64,000 nucleotides of DNA from Fragum whitleyi (Eukaryota; Mollusca; Bivalvia; Cardiida; Cardiidae). Position 1 is the stretch's first letter; the number at the start of each line of letters is the position of its first letter. Under the pieces are notes generated by a model. It searched no databases. It was given only the letters and a program-made list of their open reading frames with translations, and had not been told where the DNA came from. The translations under genes were made by a program, and so were the position numbers. The stretch is from assembly GCA_948146395.1 (NCBI GenBank), contig OX411543.1, positions 49,638,517-49,702,516 on the forward strand, in the 5' to 3' direction. Shown here in pieces: positions 21,851 to 36,800 of this stretch.

Positions 21851-24800
21851 GTATTAAAATGGGTTACCAGTCAATATGACCCATGGAATAACTCTGCCTG
21901 ATCAACTCGGCCCCAATACATCTGTACATAGGTTTTACACTCATTGAAACAGTTCCATTCACTTTAACTTTGAAAGCTCTGCTTGACCCAATTGTATTTT
22001 ATGTCATGGAAATGTTGATATGATTTGAAGAACAAATTATTTTTCTTCAAATTAAGCCGTAGTTTGATGCACTACTATAAGTTTGCTATAAAAAAATATG
22101 TCTTAATATAAGTGACAAAATTGGACCAGTTCTTGTCCAATTGAACCAGTTTAGAACATGGGGTGTAAACTACAGATTACAACTGCCAGGGAGAGTTTCA
22201 AAATACTTTTTATCTGAGAAATGCTTTTCATTGATGATCAATTGTGTTATTGGCCAATTTCTGTTTAGTTAGAACAATGTATATCATAATTTTAACGCGA
22301 TTCCTCAGAACGATCGCTTTTTTGCGTATTTTGAGACAAGGAACAATATTTGCACATGGATTGGGTGATAAGCTTCAGAAATGAATTGAAGACTAGTTAA
22401 AACAGTCATTAATTCTTTACTGAAGTTGATCCTCAAATATTAAAAACATATATGCTATATTTGCCTAATTCCGTTGGTATTTCTAAAAATAGCTCTAGAC
22501 AACTGTGATGACGTCATCAAAACAAAGAAATTTGGAGCTAGAAAATAACTTGCTCATTTTGTGTTTGTGTTGACACAGTTTTCTTATGTGTGACTTCCTT
22601 GCTTTAGGAATAATTGAACATTTTGATAAGGAACTATACATAACATATATGAAAAACTCGGCTTTCCTTTATCCGTGGCCTGTCAAAAAAGTGAGTTAAA
22701 TTAAGAACAATACTGGGATGACACCTGAAGAAATTGGATGCTATACATTAGGGCTGTAACGATACACCAAGTGACGAATACGAATACACATCACGATACA
22801 GGGTCATGAATATGAACATTTATTCACGAATATAATTTCTTTTTTAAATAAGAACAAAATTGCTTATCTTACATTCTTTTATCAACCAAGGACAAAGTTT
22901 TAGTATGCCATCAACAAAATGAGGTCCAAAGGACTCAGTTATTAAACTCACAGGTGTCCTTGCTAAAGGTTTAGGAGTCCCTGTGCTTCAGCTATCCGTT
23001 CATGTTTTGTGTTAATATCAAATTATTCTCTGTTTTACAGGTAAGCTTCACAGTGTGTAAGAAAAATGTAGACCTTTGGGATAAGCTTCTGAAAATAATT
23101 GAGGACTGTTAAAAACAGACATCAATTCCTTTCTGGTCCAAGGGACTCCAGTCAGATAGTTTTGAGTCCTAGTTATTATTTAGGGGTCTCAGACTCACAA
23201 AACCCAGCAATGAAACAATTCATTTGATTATCACAAAAAAGGTTCCTATTTGGATCATTTGTATTGAAATACGAAACAAAAGTAAAACAAACTGTCTATT
23301 TTAGAATTGAAAAAAAATCTGTTTTCTTCTGGAAACCTTCTTTTTGTACACTTGAAATAGCTACCTTTTGTAATTGAAACATAAATAGAAAAAGATAAAA
23401 TCCTATCCTAAAATGTCGTCAACCTATATTCAAATGTAGTGTTTTTAATTGGCTAATTTTCTTTCAATTAGATTAAAGAAGATGTATTTGTAGGCTATAT
23501 CTGTATCAATCTTTGTTTTTTCTCAAATGATGATCTAAGAAACTCATATGAATTGCAGCCTGTCCTGAGCTAAACTGTGCTTATTGTTTACAGTTATGAC
23601 ATTATAACTTGATTTCACTATCTTAAATTATTATGGGTCACGGGTGCATTTATAAATATATATTCACTTTTGACAGCGTTGCTCTGGGCAACTAATCCAA
23701 CGTTGGCGCTGTCGGTCGCCATTGTCGCTAAATGCGACAAAAATTTAAAAGTGGCCCAAGAATTTTTCATTTGGCGAAAATGCCTGGCGCCAACAAAAAT
23801 CAAGTGGCCCCAAAAATTATCAAATGGCTCCAACACAATACACGATAAGCAAATATCAATAACAATATACATAACCAGACTGCCCTAAGGGAATAAACTC
23901 GCTAATCTGTCTAGTAGCGTACACGCGGCGAGCGTCATTCAAGGGGTCTGATTATCGATTTTTTATTGACAGCTGGATTCATTCACATTTACCTATACGC
24001 TTCAAACACGGTAGGCAGGTCTTGTATCTGACCTCATTACATATTCATGCTCGACCCGTGTTGTTTATCACACTGTATATGCATATTGGTTTTGAACAAT
24101 TTCACACATATATCAATTACACTAAATAGGCTTTAAACGGCTACATTAACTACATTGTTTACTAGGGCTGTAACGATACACTCGAATATTCGGTGAACCG
24201 AATATCTTATTCTCGGCGAATACATATCGTATTCGTCTGTCTCAGAACCGAATATTGGCGAATACAAAATGCAACATGCACGGAAGTTGTTAAATTGTGG
24301 CCATTCAATGCAAAAATATCAACCAGAGATCTATTTGGCAAGTTTTAAACTCTATAACCCTATCAATTATAAATTTTATTTGAAAATTTAATAAATGATA
24401 GCTAAATATTTAACTCTAGATACCACTCCAATTAGCGAGTAAATATTGTCATGGACGTAGCCATGCACTGGTTTACAGTCTGACAGGCAGGTTATTTTAT
24501 TAACTTGGGAAAAGCATTGTGTTTTGTAGAAAAAAACAATCATTAGAATCTTCATCAATAAATCAAAACTGGCTGTATTCTTTCCAAAATCCGTTTAGAA
24601 ATTGTTAACTAAAGTCTTGGCAAAAACTATCTCCGAGCAGAAAAGTAGGCTATGTATCATAAACATTATTCAGAGATCGACAGTGAGTGACTTTACAGGC
24701 ACCCGATCTCTATGAGGTGAAAAATAGGTTCTCATGCAAAAAAAACCCCTAATAATTGTAAGGATTTCCAATGAAAAACAGTAATTCTTATCAAGAAGAA

Positions 24801-27800
24801 AGTTGGTAAGAAAAGAATTATTGTTACTTTCGTGTAGTATTTGTCAGACATATTAATGCATTTCAGTTACCTCCCTTTAAAAATTTTTAATTTACTTTTT
24901 CTATATTAAGTTCTAATTCACTTCTAACATGAAAATAATGTTAGAAAAATTATAATTATGAAAGATTTTTAGTATGCAATGTACTAAGAATCGCTTATTT
25001 CACATAAAAACTTAAATTTTTATTACAAAAACCCTAAATCAAAATTATCTATGGATTATATTTATACGGCATTAAACCTTTGAGTGTAATCATCAGTTCT
25101 CTTACTCCAGAGAGCCTGTAGAGTAGACATAGTGAAATATGTGTCTACCATTAAAGTCAGACATTTGCATATGCCAAGTTTGCGAACTAGTCAACCTAGC
25201 CAAGACTCTGTAGTAGTGTAATAAAACGAATACATTGTAAATAGTGAAATCATGTTTAAAAGTCATAACTGTAAACAATAAGCACAGTTTAGCTCAGGAC
25301 AGGCTGAAATTCATAGGAGTTTCTTGGATCATCCTATGAGAAAAAACAAAGATTGATACAGATACAGCCTACAAAAACATCTTCTTTCATCTAATTGAAA
25401 GAAAATTGGCCAATTAAAAAACAATAAATTTGTTAGAACAAACACCATTGAATATAGGTTGACGACAGTTTTAGGATAGGATTTTATCTTTTTCTATTTA
25501 TGTTTCAATTACAAAATGTAGCTATTTTAAGTGTGTAAGAGGAAGGTTTCCAGAAGAAAACAGATTTTTTTAAAGTCTAAATAGACAGTTGGTTTTACTT
25601 TTGTTTTCTATTTCAATACAAATGATGCAAAATAGATAAAAATTTTGTCTATTAGTACCGGCCCAGACACCCGAAATGTGGCCCCAATTTTCACCAGGTT
25701 GGCCCCAACTTTTTTCATTTGGCGAAAGTGATGGCCCCAACTTTTTGAGAGCCAGAGTGAACCCTGTAATCTAATTGCTGGGCGTGGATGTAACCTTGTG
25801 TACTTGAGTACATAGATTTATTTTGTTATACATGTACTCATTGTCAAGATTTTTGCTTTAAACTAGTGCTTTAACTTCATATTTCTGTATTTCAATTTTG
25901 ATATAGTTTTAATTTTGAAACTTGCATTTTACCCAATGATTATAAACTGGATACCTGTTCTCTCATCATCATATCTAAATAATGTTTAAATTTGCATGTT
26001 GGAATATACATGGGTTTTCTCAGGAAAAGTTCCAAAATGATATGTTCTGTAACCAATTTGATGTCTTTGGCTTAACTGAAACTTGGACCAGTAAGGATTC
26101 AAATATTTTTCTTCCCAAATATAGGGCATTTACCAGCTATGCAACTAAAGGAAATCGAATAAAGGGAAGACCCTCAGGGGGACTGATAATTTATATCAGG
26201 GAAACATTATTCTCCAAAGGTTTTGTTGAAATAATGAAAATTACAAAGAATTTCATATGGCTTAAACTCAGTAAAGTTGCATTTAGATGCGATACTGATA
26301 TATTTCTATGCCTCTTGTACATTCCACCCAGAGTGAAATCGGTTAATGTAGAAAATGATGAAATTTTTGAAAGTCTAAGAAATTTTGTTAGTGACTTTTC
26401 AACTCAAGGAAAACTTATTCTGATGGGTGATTTCAATGCCCGTACAGGAAACCTAAATGACTATGTAGAATTTGATGAAACCACTGAACTTGATTACGAC
26501 ATACTACCCTCTAATTATCAAGCAGATATAACTCTTCCCACTCGTCAAAATCTTGATCAAACGATAAATGAACAAGGTAAATTGCTTCTAGATTTTTGTA
26601 TTGAAACTAAACTTAAGATATTAAACGGTAGGATATTTGGTGATTCTTTAGGGTACAATACTTATTTTGGTCCAAGGGGAAGTAGCACCATTGACTACTT
26701 TATTGTTTCTGAAAATTTGTTTAATGACTTTGAATTTATAAATGTCTGTCCTCCAAATGAACTGTCAGACCATAGTGTGGTATGGTGTGGAATTAAAAGT
26801 AAAGTTTTATACTCTTCACTTTGTATTGATGAAACTGTTTATGCCAAATTACCTGGTAAATTTATTATTGATGAATCTACTAAACACTCTTTCACAGAAT
26901 CGCTTATAGATAACAATAATATCTGTTTGCTCCAAACCTTTATGCAAGATGTTGAAAACCTTGAGATTGACATTAATACGCTGACTGATCAATTTGCTAA
27001 TATTATCAATGTTTCGGCACTTAATTCCACTAAATTCAAAATATATAAAGGTAAGAAAAGAAAGAGACCATTTAAAAAGAAATGGTTTAACAATAATTGC
27101 TACATTATGAAAAGAGAACTTAGAAAAATAGGCAAACGCCTTCAGATTGATCCACACAATTTTGAACTAAAGTGTGCTTTTCATAGATTAAAAAAAGAAT
27201 ATCACAAAACTCTCAAGATTACTAAAAGGAGTTTTGTAAACCAAATAATTCAGCAATTAGATACCTTGCATGAGAATGATCCAAAATTATTTTGGAAAAC
27301 TGTAGATTCATTGAAGAATAAGTCATCAGACAATAACAATCCAATTGCAATGTCCTCATGGTACAATTATTTGTCAGAATTGTATAGTAACAATAATTCT
27401 GACTTAGACTTATCTGATTTAGAAATGAGTACAACGGGACCACTAGACTATCAATTTACATGTCAAGAAGTACGCTCAGGAATATTGAAACTTAAAAATA
27501 ATAAACAACCGGGCTTGGATTTGATTTTAAATGAATTTATCAAATATGGCAAAGATATACTTCTTTTACCAATTGTTAAACTGTTTAACAGAGTTCTAAA
27601 TTCTGGAACTTTTCCAGACAGCTGGAATATCTCACTTGTCTCCTTTTTAGCTAAGAATAATGAAATATATAACTGTAACAATTATCGTTGCCTTAGTTTA
27701 ACTAGCTGCCTTGGTAAACTATTTACCTCATTACTCCAATGTCGATTGCACAATCATATGGAGACAAATGATTTATACAACAAATTTCAGGCAGGGTTTA

Positions 27801-30800
27801 GACCTGGATATAGAACAACAGATCATATCTATACTATTAAGACACTAATAAATAAATATTTATCTAAAAATAAAAGCAAAATCTATGCTTGTTTCATTGA
27901 CTTTTCGAAAGCTTTTGATACTGTTTGGCGTTCAGGCCTTTTTCAAAAATTACTAACTTTGGGAATTGGAGGCAACTTCTACAAGGTTATTAAATACATG
28001 TACTCAAATTCCAAATTTGTTGTAAAAAAAGACAATCTTGTAACTCAAGAAGGCAATTATGACAGAGGAGTATGTCAAGGTGATGGTTTAAGCCCACTTC
28101 TTTTCAATGTATTTATTAATGATATTACTGATATTTTTGGTGAAACCACTACTGATCCTGTAGTACTAAATTCAACTAAACTAAACTGTTTATTATATGC
28201 TGATGATTTGCTCTTATTGTCTGAGAGTAAGGATGGTTTACAAACCTGCCTTGACTCACTACTAGCATATTGTGATCAATGGAAGCTGAAGATCAACATA
28301 GACAAAACTAAAGTTATGATTTTCAGTTCAAGAAAAGTAAAAACAGAAAATCTCAGTTTCAAATTGAATGATTCAACAATTGAAATAGTGGATAAATATA
28401 AATATCTTGGCATTATTCTTTCTAGCAATGGCAATTTCAAGCATGCTGTTGATCATCTTTATCAAAAAAGTCTTAAAGCAATTTTTGCTTTAAAAACAAA
28501 TATTTTTGATTTTGATTCAATTAACAATTCCCTAAAGTTTAAGCTATTTGATGCTCTCATAAGGCCCATCTTATCATATGGAACCGAAATTTGGATTAGC
28601 GACTATGCCACAAAATTTAACTCTCTTGACTATGTACCATTTGAGAAAATCCATAATAGATTTTGTAAATATTTATTAGGAGTGCATAAAAAGGCCTCTA
28701 ACTTTGCCTCTAGACTTGAATTTGGCAGAGAACCAATCTTCAACTTTCTCTTTGGTCAGTCGCTCAAATATTACTCACGTTTATCTCAGCTTCCAGATGA
28801 TCGTTTACTACGAGAAACTTTTGAAGTAGACAGAGCATTATCTCGAGATGGCTACAAATCATGGTATTCTGGGATTCATAACCTCATGAGTAAATTTTCT
28901 ATTACTGAGGCTGAAGCACAGGGATGCAATGTATCAGATACTATATCCTGCAAATACCTAACAGATATGAATAAAAAACTTTCTCGTCTGAAATTTCAAA
29001 GTCGTTGTAACAAACTACATACTTTCTCAAACATTTACATGAATTTTTCTTTGCAGAATTATTTATCATTTGGTCTCCCAAAAGAAAAAACTAGAGAAAT
29101 TTCTCAACTTAGAATAAGTGCTCATAAATTACTAATTGAACAAGGTCGCTATTTTAGACCTCAGATCCCTCACGATGATAGACTATGCAATTCCTGCAAT
29201 AAATTAGACGATGAAGTACATTTCATGCTTTACTGTCAGAAGTTTTCAGCATCTAGAGCAATTTTATTTCAAAAGCTCCATATTGACTACCATGATCTGG
29301 AAGCCAACTCATTTAGAATTTTCCGTCGCCTTATGAACCCAGAAACATTAGAGGAAACAAAACATGTTTGTGAGTTTATCAAAACCTCTAATAACTTAAA
29401 TATTTCATAAGTTGCTAGCTATCATTCTTAGATATTTCATGATAAATTGCTAATAATCATTCATTGATATTGTATTACACTATGTTTTGGTTGTTTGATG
29501 GAGGACACCCACATTGTTGTGATGGTTTTCTGAATAAAATCTTGTATCTTGTACCATAGATAATTTTGATTTAGGGTTTTTTGTAATAAAAAAATAACTT
29601 TTTATGTTAAATAATTGATTCTTAGTACATTGCATACTAAAAATCTTTCATAATTATTATTTTCCTAACATTATATTGACCTTAGAAGTGAATTAGAACT
29701 TAACATAGAAAAATTAAATTAGAAATTTTTAAAGGGAGGTAACTGAAATGCATTAATATGTCCGACAAGTACAACACGAAAGTGACAATAATTAGCTCAC
29801 CTGAGCACAAAGTGCTCAAGGTGAGCTATTGGGATCGTAGAATGTCCGTCGTCAGTCGTGCGTCGTCCGTCGTCCGTCGTCCGTCGTCCACAATTTCTTT
29901 AAACATCTTCTCCTCCTAAACCAGTGGGCCAATCTTGATGAAACTTGGCAGGGATGTTCCTTGGGTCAAGCTCTACCAAAGTTGTTCAAATAAATGAAAT
30001 CCACCCTTAACTTTCCCTTTACCCTTAAGAAAAAGGGTGAAAATATGAAAATCTTTAAAAATCTTCTTCTCTGAAACCAGAAGGCAGACAGCTTTCATAT
30101 TTGGTATGTAGCATCATCTAGTGGACCTCTACCAAGTTTGTTCATATCAAGACCCTGGGGTCATATTTGGGCTTTGCCCGGGCCCAACCCTTTTTACATA
30201 GAATCAAAGAGCGAAAATCTTTAAAAATCTTCTTCTCTGTAACCAGATGGCAGACAGCTTAAATATTTGGTGTGTAGCATCACCTAGTGGGCCCCTACCA
30301 AGTTTGTTCATAACAAGACCCTTGGGTCATATTTGGGCTTTGCACAGGTGCATCCCTTTATCTCTTATGAGCACGAAGGGTAAAAAAATGAAAATCTTCA
30401 AAAATCTTCTTCTATGAAACCAGAAGGCAGACAACTTTCAAATTTGGTATGTAGCATCATCTAGTGGACCTCTACAAAGTTTGTTCATATCAAGACCCTG
30501 GGGACATGTTTGGGCTTTGCCTGGGCCCAACCCGTTTTACATAGATTCAAAGAACGAAAAGCTTTAAAAATCTTCTTCTCTGTAACCAGATGGCAGACAG
30601 CTTTAATATTTGGTGTGTAGCATCACCTAGTGGGCCCCTACCAAGTTTGTTCATAACAAGACCCTTGGGTCATATTTGGGCTTTGCACGGGTGCATCCCT
30701 TTATCTCTTATGAGCACGAAGGGTAAAAAAATGAAAATCTTCAAAAATCTTCTCCTTTGAAACCAGAAGGCAGACAACTTTCAAATTTGGTATGTAGCAT

Positions 30801-33800
30801 CATCTAGTGGACCTCTACAAAGTTTGTTCATATCAAGACCCTGGGGACATGTTTGGGCTTTGCCTGGGCCCAACCCGTTTTACATAGATTCAAAGAACGA
30901 AAAGCTTTAAAAATCTTCTTCTCTGTAACCAGATGGCAGACAGCTTTAATATTTGGTGTGTAGCATCATCCTGTGGGCCTCTACCAAGTTTGCTCATATC
31001 AAGCTCATTGGGTCATATTTGGGCTCCACCCAGGTGCATCCCTTTCAGCTCATATGAGCACGATGGGTGAAAATGGGAAAACCTTCAAAAATCTTCTTCT
31101 CTGAAACCAGAAGGCAGACAGCTTTCATATTTAGAATGTTGCATCATCTTATGGACCTCTTCCAAGTTTGTTCATATCAAGACCCTGGGGTCACTTTTGG
31201 GGTCCAGCCGGGTTATCCCTTTTTACATAGAATCAAAGAGCAAAAAGGCATATCTGTCTTGCTCTTCACTGAAAATGTTCCATGGTATTGATCTTAGGCA
31301 ATTATCTTCTTTTTGACATCTGCCTATCTAATTAATGTGATGTCCCAGGGGTCATAGAGACTCAGGTGAGCGATCTAGGACCATCTTGGTCCTCTTGTTT
31401 TTTTCTTACCAACATTCTTCCTGATAAGAATTACTGTTTTTCATTGGAAATCCTTACAATTATTGCTGATTTTTTTGCTTGAGAACCTATTTTTCATCTC
31501 TAAGAGATCGGGTACCTGTAAAGTCACTCACTGTCGATCTCTGAATAATGTTGATGATACATAGCCTACTTTCCTACTCGGAGCTCGTTTTTGCCAAAAC
31601 TTTAGTAAACGATTTCTAAGAGGATTTTGGAAAGAATACAGCCAGTTTTGATTTATTGATAAAGATTCTAATGATTTTTTTTTTCTTTTTTACAAAACGC
31701 AATGCTTTTTCCAGAATAATTAAATAACCCGCCTGTCAGACTGTAACCCAGTGCATGGCGGTCATGATCAGCTACGACCATGACAATATCTACTCCCATT
31801 TTCGCTAATGGGAGTGGTATCTAGAGTTAAATATCAAATTTTCAAATAAAATTTATAATTGATAGGGTTATACAGTTTAAAAACTTGCAAAATAGATTTC
31901 TGGTTGATATTTTTGCATTGAATGGCCACAGTTTAACACCTTTCGTGCATGTCACATTTTGTATTCGCCAATATTCGGTTCCAAGACAGACGAATACGAT
32001 ACGTATTCGCCGAGAATACGATATTCGGTTCACCGAATATTCGAGTGTATCGTTACAGCCCTACTATACATGCATAGTATGTCTCAAGCCTCGCCCTTAA
32101 ACTTGCACTTTAAAAAATGTATATAAATATTTGAATCTGTTCATTTTAGAAGACTACCATTTTGTAAATTCAGAAATTCCAAAAATTTTAGATAAAAGAT
32201 CGATAATGTTAAGTTTTGATGGACTGATCTTATTTTTCAAAGCAAATTTGATCAAAACATATAAAAGACAACCCATGGCTTTAGGCATATCAACCATATA
32301 TATATCTAATTCTTTTTTTTTTTATATTTCATAAGGGAATAGCGCTTCATTCATACAAAAACAAGTTTAAAGCTGAGAAGAAACAGTCTTTATCTTAACC
32401 CTTGTCATGCTGAACCCGGAATATTCTTGCTTTGGCAGGAGCTATAGACAAACATCAGCCTGCACAAATGTGCAGCCTGATCTTAGTCTACACCACCTGT
32501 TTCTCACTTTCAAGCCAGAATTGTCCTTCGAATTAGTATTGCAAATAAAAATTGACCTACAGTTTGCACCTTCAGTGCTTTTTGCCCTTTGATTTTGATG
32601 AAAATTTTTAGCCAGATTTATTCAGCATGACAAGGATTAAAACAGAACCCCCCAAACTTAAAGAAAGGACCCCTTTGATCCCAATTATCAAGTCCATTCA
32701 GACCCTCTTTTGTTGAAGTCAGACTAAAGCCCTACTTTATCAGGCTTCCTTTTTTTTGGCCGAAGGCATTTCTACATGATAATAATGTTAAACTGTGAAA
32801 ACTTCGAAAATAGTTTTCTTAGACCACTAATGGATTTAAACATAATTTCATAGAATGAGCCTTGAATGATCCTTTATCAGACTACAAAATTGAATTTTGA
32901 TTAGAAGAAAAACATGCCTTTTATAGGTGGAGGGCATTCTCATATGATATGTTGAAATAAAAACTTGAACAGTGCTCAAAATAGGTTGTGGATCTGGTTT
33001 TGTTATGTTTTTGCCAAGAATCTAATAATAATGTATATTGATACACACCAAAATTGTATTTGTGCCTTTTTAGTCTACTTTGGGTCTGAAAATGAACAAA
33101 AATACAAAAATTGTTAATTGCTTTCTTGGCTAATGGCTATAGAATTAGCATGTATAACCACCTCTTTAAACCAGGGGCCAAGATTAAATGAGGATAAAAT
33201 CAGTCTTAAATCTATACTTCTCTATGATACCCTCAGTTTAAGAGTTATGGGGACTCATTTGAATCATCTTGACAAGATGGGGTTCAAGTAAGGACTTTTG
33301 TCATCTTACACATGTTATGGCAGTATCTCTGTCATTTGAGGTACCAAAAATAGGGGTTTAAACATACAATATGTTGTTAATGTGAGAAAAAGAATCTGTT
33401 ACCAGAGAATGACACTAACACCAGTCCTAGGGCCCAAGTCTCGTGGATTAAAGGGAGGTCTGGAAGAAGCTACCATGCCACAGGTCCTTAAAGCATGTAG
33501 TTGAGGACAATATTATTCCTAATTTACCCAGTTTTTGAGAAAAACAAGTTGCCTTTCTAATACCAGTATTTTTTTATACCCTATTTAAAACATTGAGGAA
33601 AAAGAAGAAATTCTATGTCGCTCACAAAAGAAATAAAGTTTTCACAGAGGACCTGTTCTTTTCAGGGAAGACCTATAAGATTTCAGGCATAAAGGTTTTT
33701 TGGGCTGGTTGTAAAATGTAGTAATTAAGTTTTGAATCCAGGTTACTTGATTTCTTTTGACTCAAACTGATCTTAACCTTGCTATGGCTTGCTTAGTAAC

Positions 33801-36800
33801 GTTTCTATTCTAGCCTAGTAGCCTCAGTTAAAATCATCTTGTCTCAAATGAAATCTCATGACAGATCCTCTGTATCTGTATCTATTTTAACCCTTGTCAT
33901 GCTGAACCCGGAATATTCCTGCTTTGGCAGGAGCTATAGACAAACATCAGCCTGCACAAATGTGCAGCCTGATCTTAGTCTACACCACCTGTTTCTCACT
34001 TTCAAGCCAGAATTGTCCATCGAATTAGTATTGCAAATAAAAATTGACCTACAGTTTGCACCTTCAGTGCTTTTTGCCCTTTGATTTTGATGAGTTTTTA
34101 GCCAAAATTTATTCAGCATGACAAGAGTTAAACAATTTTTCAGGTTCTTCTGGGCGGTCATCTCAAGGCTACTCCGGTGGTGTCGGCTATTCCATCACCA
34201 CTTACCGAGATAAGATGATGCAGATGAATGACCAGGAGCGGATCATTGAGGAGAAGAAGAGACAAATTGAGATGAAACTAGCATCGGAACATAAAAACAA
34301 AGAGGCTCAGGCTGCTGCAGCTGCTGCACAAGCTAAAGCTGCCAAACAGTAAGTTGATATGAAATACATGGTTATGTGATAACATTAGTTTACAGTGCTC
34401 ACAATAAGGGCCAAAGTCACCAACTTACGAATTCCTCTTTGAAATTTCAAGAATTTGTTTTACAAAGGATTTTTTTTTTCACCACCATCCTCTGCTTATT
34501 CAATACGTATTAAGTGCAAAACATCTGTGCATCTGTTTATAGATATCTTGTTTAATAAATTCAGTATTCAATGACCACTCATTCAATATCCCCTAAGTAA
34601 ACAACTATTTTGAAATTGTTTCAGAGCTGCTGAGAGGGCAAAAAAGGCAACAGCCACTCAAGCACCTCCTAGTGCAGAAAAAGCCAAGCTGTTAGTGAAT
34701 GATGGGAACTTTCTAGAACGATTTAGACAGATGCAGGGAATGGCCAGTAAATCACAGGGACAAACCTCTTCAGGAAAAGCACAAGGTCTGTACAGTTACT
34801 ACATTTGATCAAATATTTATCCTATGAAAAATCTTAACCAAGTAGTCACTAGTGTGAAACTCTAAGATTGTTGTCACCCATAAAACAGACAGTAAATGAT
34901 CTGAAATTCATGATGATTGGAGTTGAATCATACTTATGTGTCCAAGTGTGAAAGTAAAAGGCAAACAAATTAGTGAATAGCAAACATTGTAGACAGGGGC
35001 CAGTTTCACTAAACATCTTATGATCATTTTTTGCTAAAGTCAAAAATTAAAGTTGCTTCTTCAATTGAAACAAAATATGGAATTCTGCAATGAATTATCT
35101 CATTGGAATTGTCTTCTTCAGACGATTCCAGTGAGATATTGCAAAGCAGAATCAAGCAATGAATGAAAACACCAGGTACAATTTGTGATTTTGACTTACG
35201 ACTAATTTTTTCTTAAGATGTTTAGTAAAACAGGCCCCTGATCTACCTGCTCCTTGAGAGCAGTTTGATCTGGGTCTTCAGTGTTTGTTTAGACCTGTCT
35301 GTCTAATTAATTAGAGTTAATTAGGATAATATTTCATTTTAAAAGACATTTACCTCAAGTTTAAGGGGATGTAGACACTATTTGAGGGTAAGAGGAAACT
35401 ATCAAAAGTGACTAAATACACACCTGCAAAAGTCATATTTAGACCAAACAATTTAAAGTGAAACATGTTAAAGGGAGTCGAATGTTTTCACTCATATTAT
35501 CAAAACTGGTTCTTTATGACTTTTTAGCTCACCTGAGCACGAAGTGCTCAAGGTGAGCTATTGTGATGGGCTGCTGTCCGGCGTCCGTCGTCCATCGTCC
35601 GTCGTCCGTCGTCAAACTTTACCTTGTGTGCACTCTAGAGGCCACATTTTTGGCCCAAATGTCTTGAAACTTGGTCAGAATGTTTGTCTCCATCAAATCT
35701 CGGTCAAGTTCGAAATTGGGTCAGGTGGGGTCAAAAATGGGGTCAAGGGGTCAAATTTTAGAAAAACCTTGTGTGCACTCTAGAGCCCATATTTGTGGCC
35801 CAAATGTCTTGAAACTTGGTCAGAATGTTTGTCTCCATCAAATCTCGGCCAAGTTTGAAATTGGGTCAAGTGGGGTCAAAAATGGGGTCAAGGGGTCAAA
35901 TCTTAGAAAAACCTTGTGTGCGCTCTAGAGGCCACATTTGTGGCCGAAATGTCTTGAAACTTGGTCAGAATGTTTGTCTCAATCAAATCTTGGCCAAGTT
36001 CGAAATTGGGTCAAGTGGGGTCAAAAATGGGGTCAAGGGGTCAAATCTTAGAAAAACCTTGTGTGCGCTCTAGAGGCCATATTTTTGGTCCAAATGTCTT
36101 GAAACTTGGTCAGAATAATTGTCTCCAGCAAATCTCGGTTAAGTTTAAAAATGGGTCAAGAGGGGTCAAAAATGGGGTCAAAGGGTCAAATCTAAGAAAA
36201 ACCTTGTGTGCACTCTAGAGGCCATATTTTTGGTCCAAATGTCTTGAAACTTGGTCAGAATGTTTGTCTCCATCAAATCTCTGTCAAGTTTGAAATTGGG
36301 TCAAGTGGGGTCAAAAATGGGGCCAAGGGGTCAAATCTTGAAAAACCTTGTGTGCAATCTAGAGGCCATATTTTTTGGTCCATATGTCTTGAAACTTCGT
36401 CAGAATTTTTGTCTCCATCAAATCTCAGCCAAGTTTGAAATTGGGTCAAGTGGGGTCAAAAATGGGGTCAAGGGGTCAAATCTTAGAACAACATTGTTCG
36501 CTCTTTAGAGGCCACATTATTGGCCCAAATGTCTTGAAACATGGTCACAATATTTGTCTCCATCAAATCTCGATCAATTTCAAAATTGGGTCAAGTGGGT
36601 CAAAAATGGGGTCAAGGGGTCAAATCTTAGAAAAACCTCGTGTGCACTCTAGATGCAATATTTTTGGTCTCAACATCTTGAAACTTGGTCAGAATGTTTG
36701 TCTCCATCAAATCTGGGTCAAGTGTGAAATTGGGTCAAGTGGGGTCAAAAATGGGGTCAAATCTTAGAAAAACCTTGTATGCACTCTAGAGGACACGTTT

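Larger units (their letters stand above)
24163..32063. mobile_element. 7.9-kb hAT-like foldback carrying a LINE
   Basis: Terminal inverted repeat TAGGGCTGTAACGATACACTC, extending as arms 24163-25055 and 29554-32063 (the right arm holds a 1.6-kb insertion at 29793-31397). Arms contain AATATTCGGTGAACCGAATA palindromes. I see no transposase and no clean 8-bp duplication (flanks TTGTTTAC and CTATACAT). TAGGGCTGTAACGAT termini are common in hAT-like repeats. The loop carries one copy of another inverted repeat and the intact LINE. Confidence 0.75.

Noticed and set aside
32407..34084. Two near-identical ORFs (MLNPEYSCFGRSYRQTSACT) as a duplicated gene
   Set aside because: Both lie within the TTAA-flanked MITE; the conserved frame reflects copy similarity.
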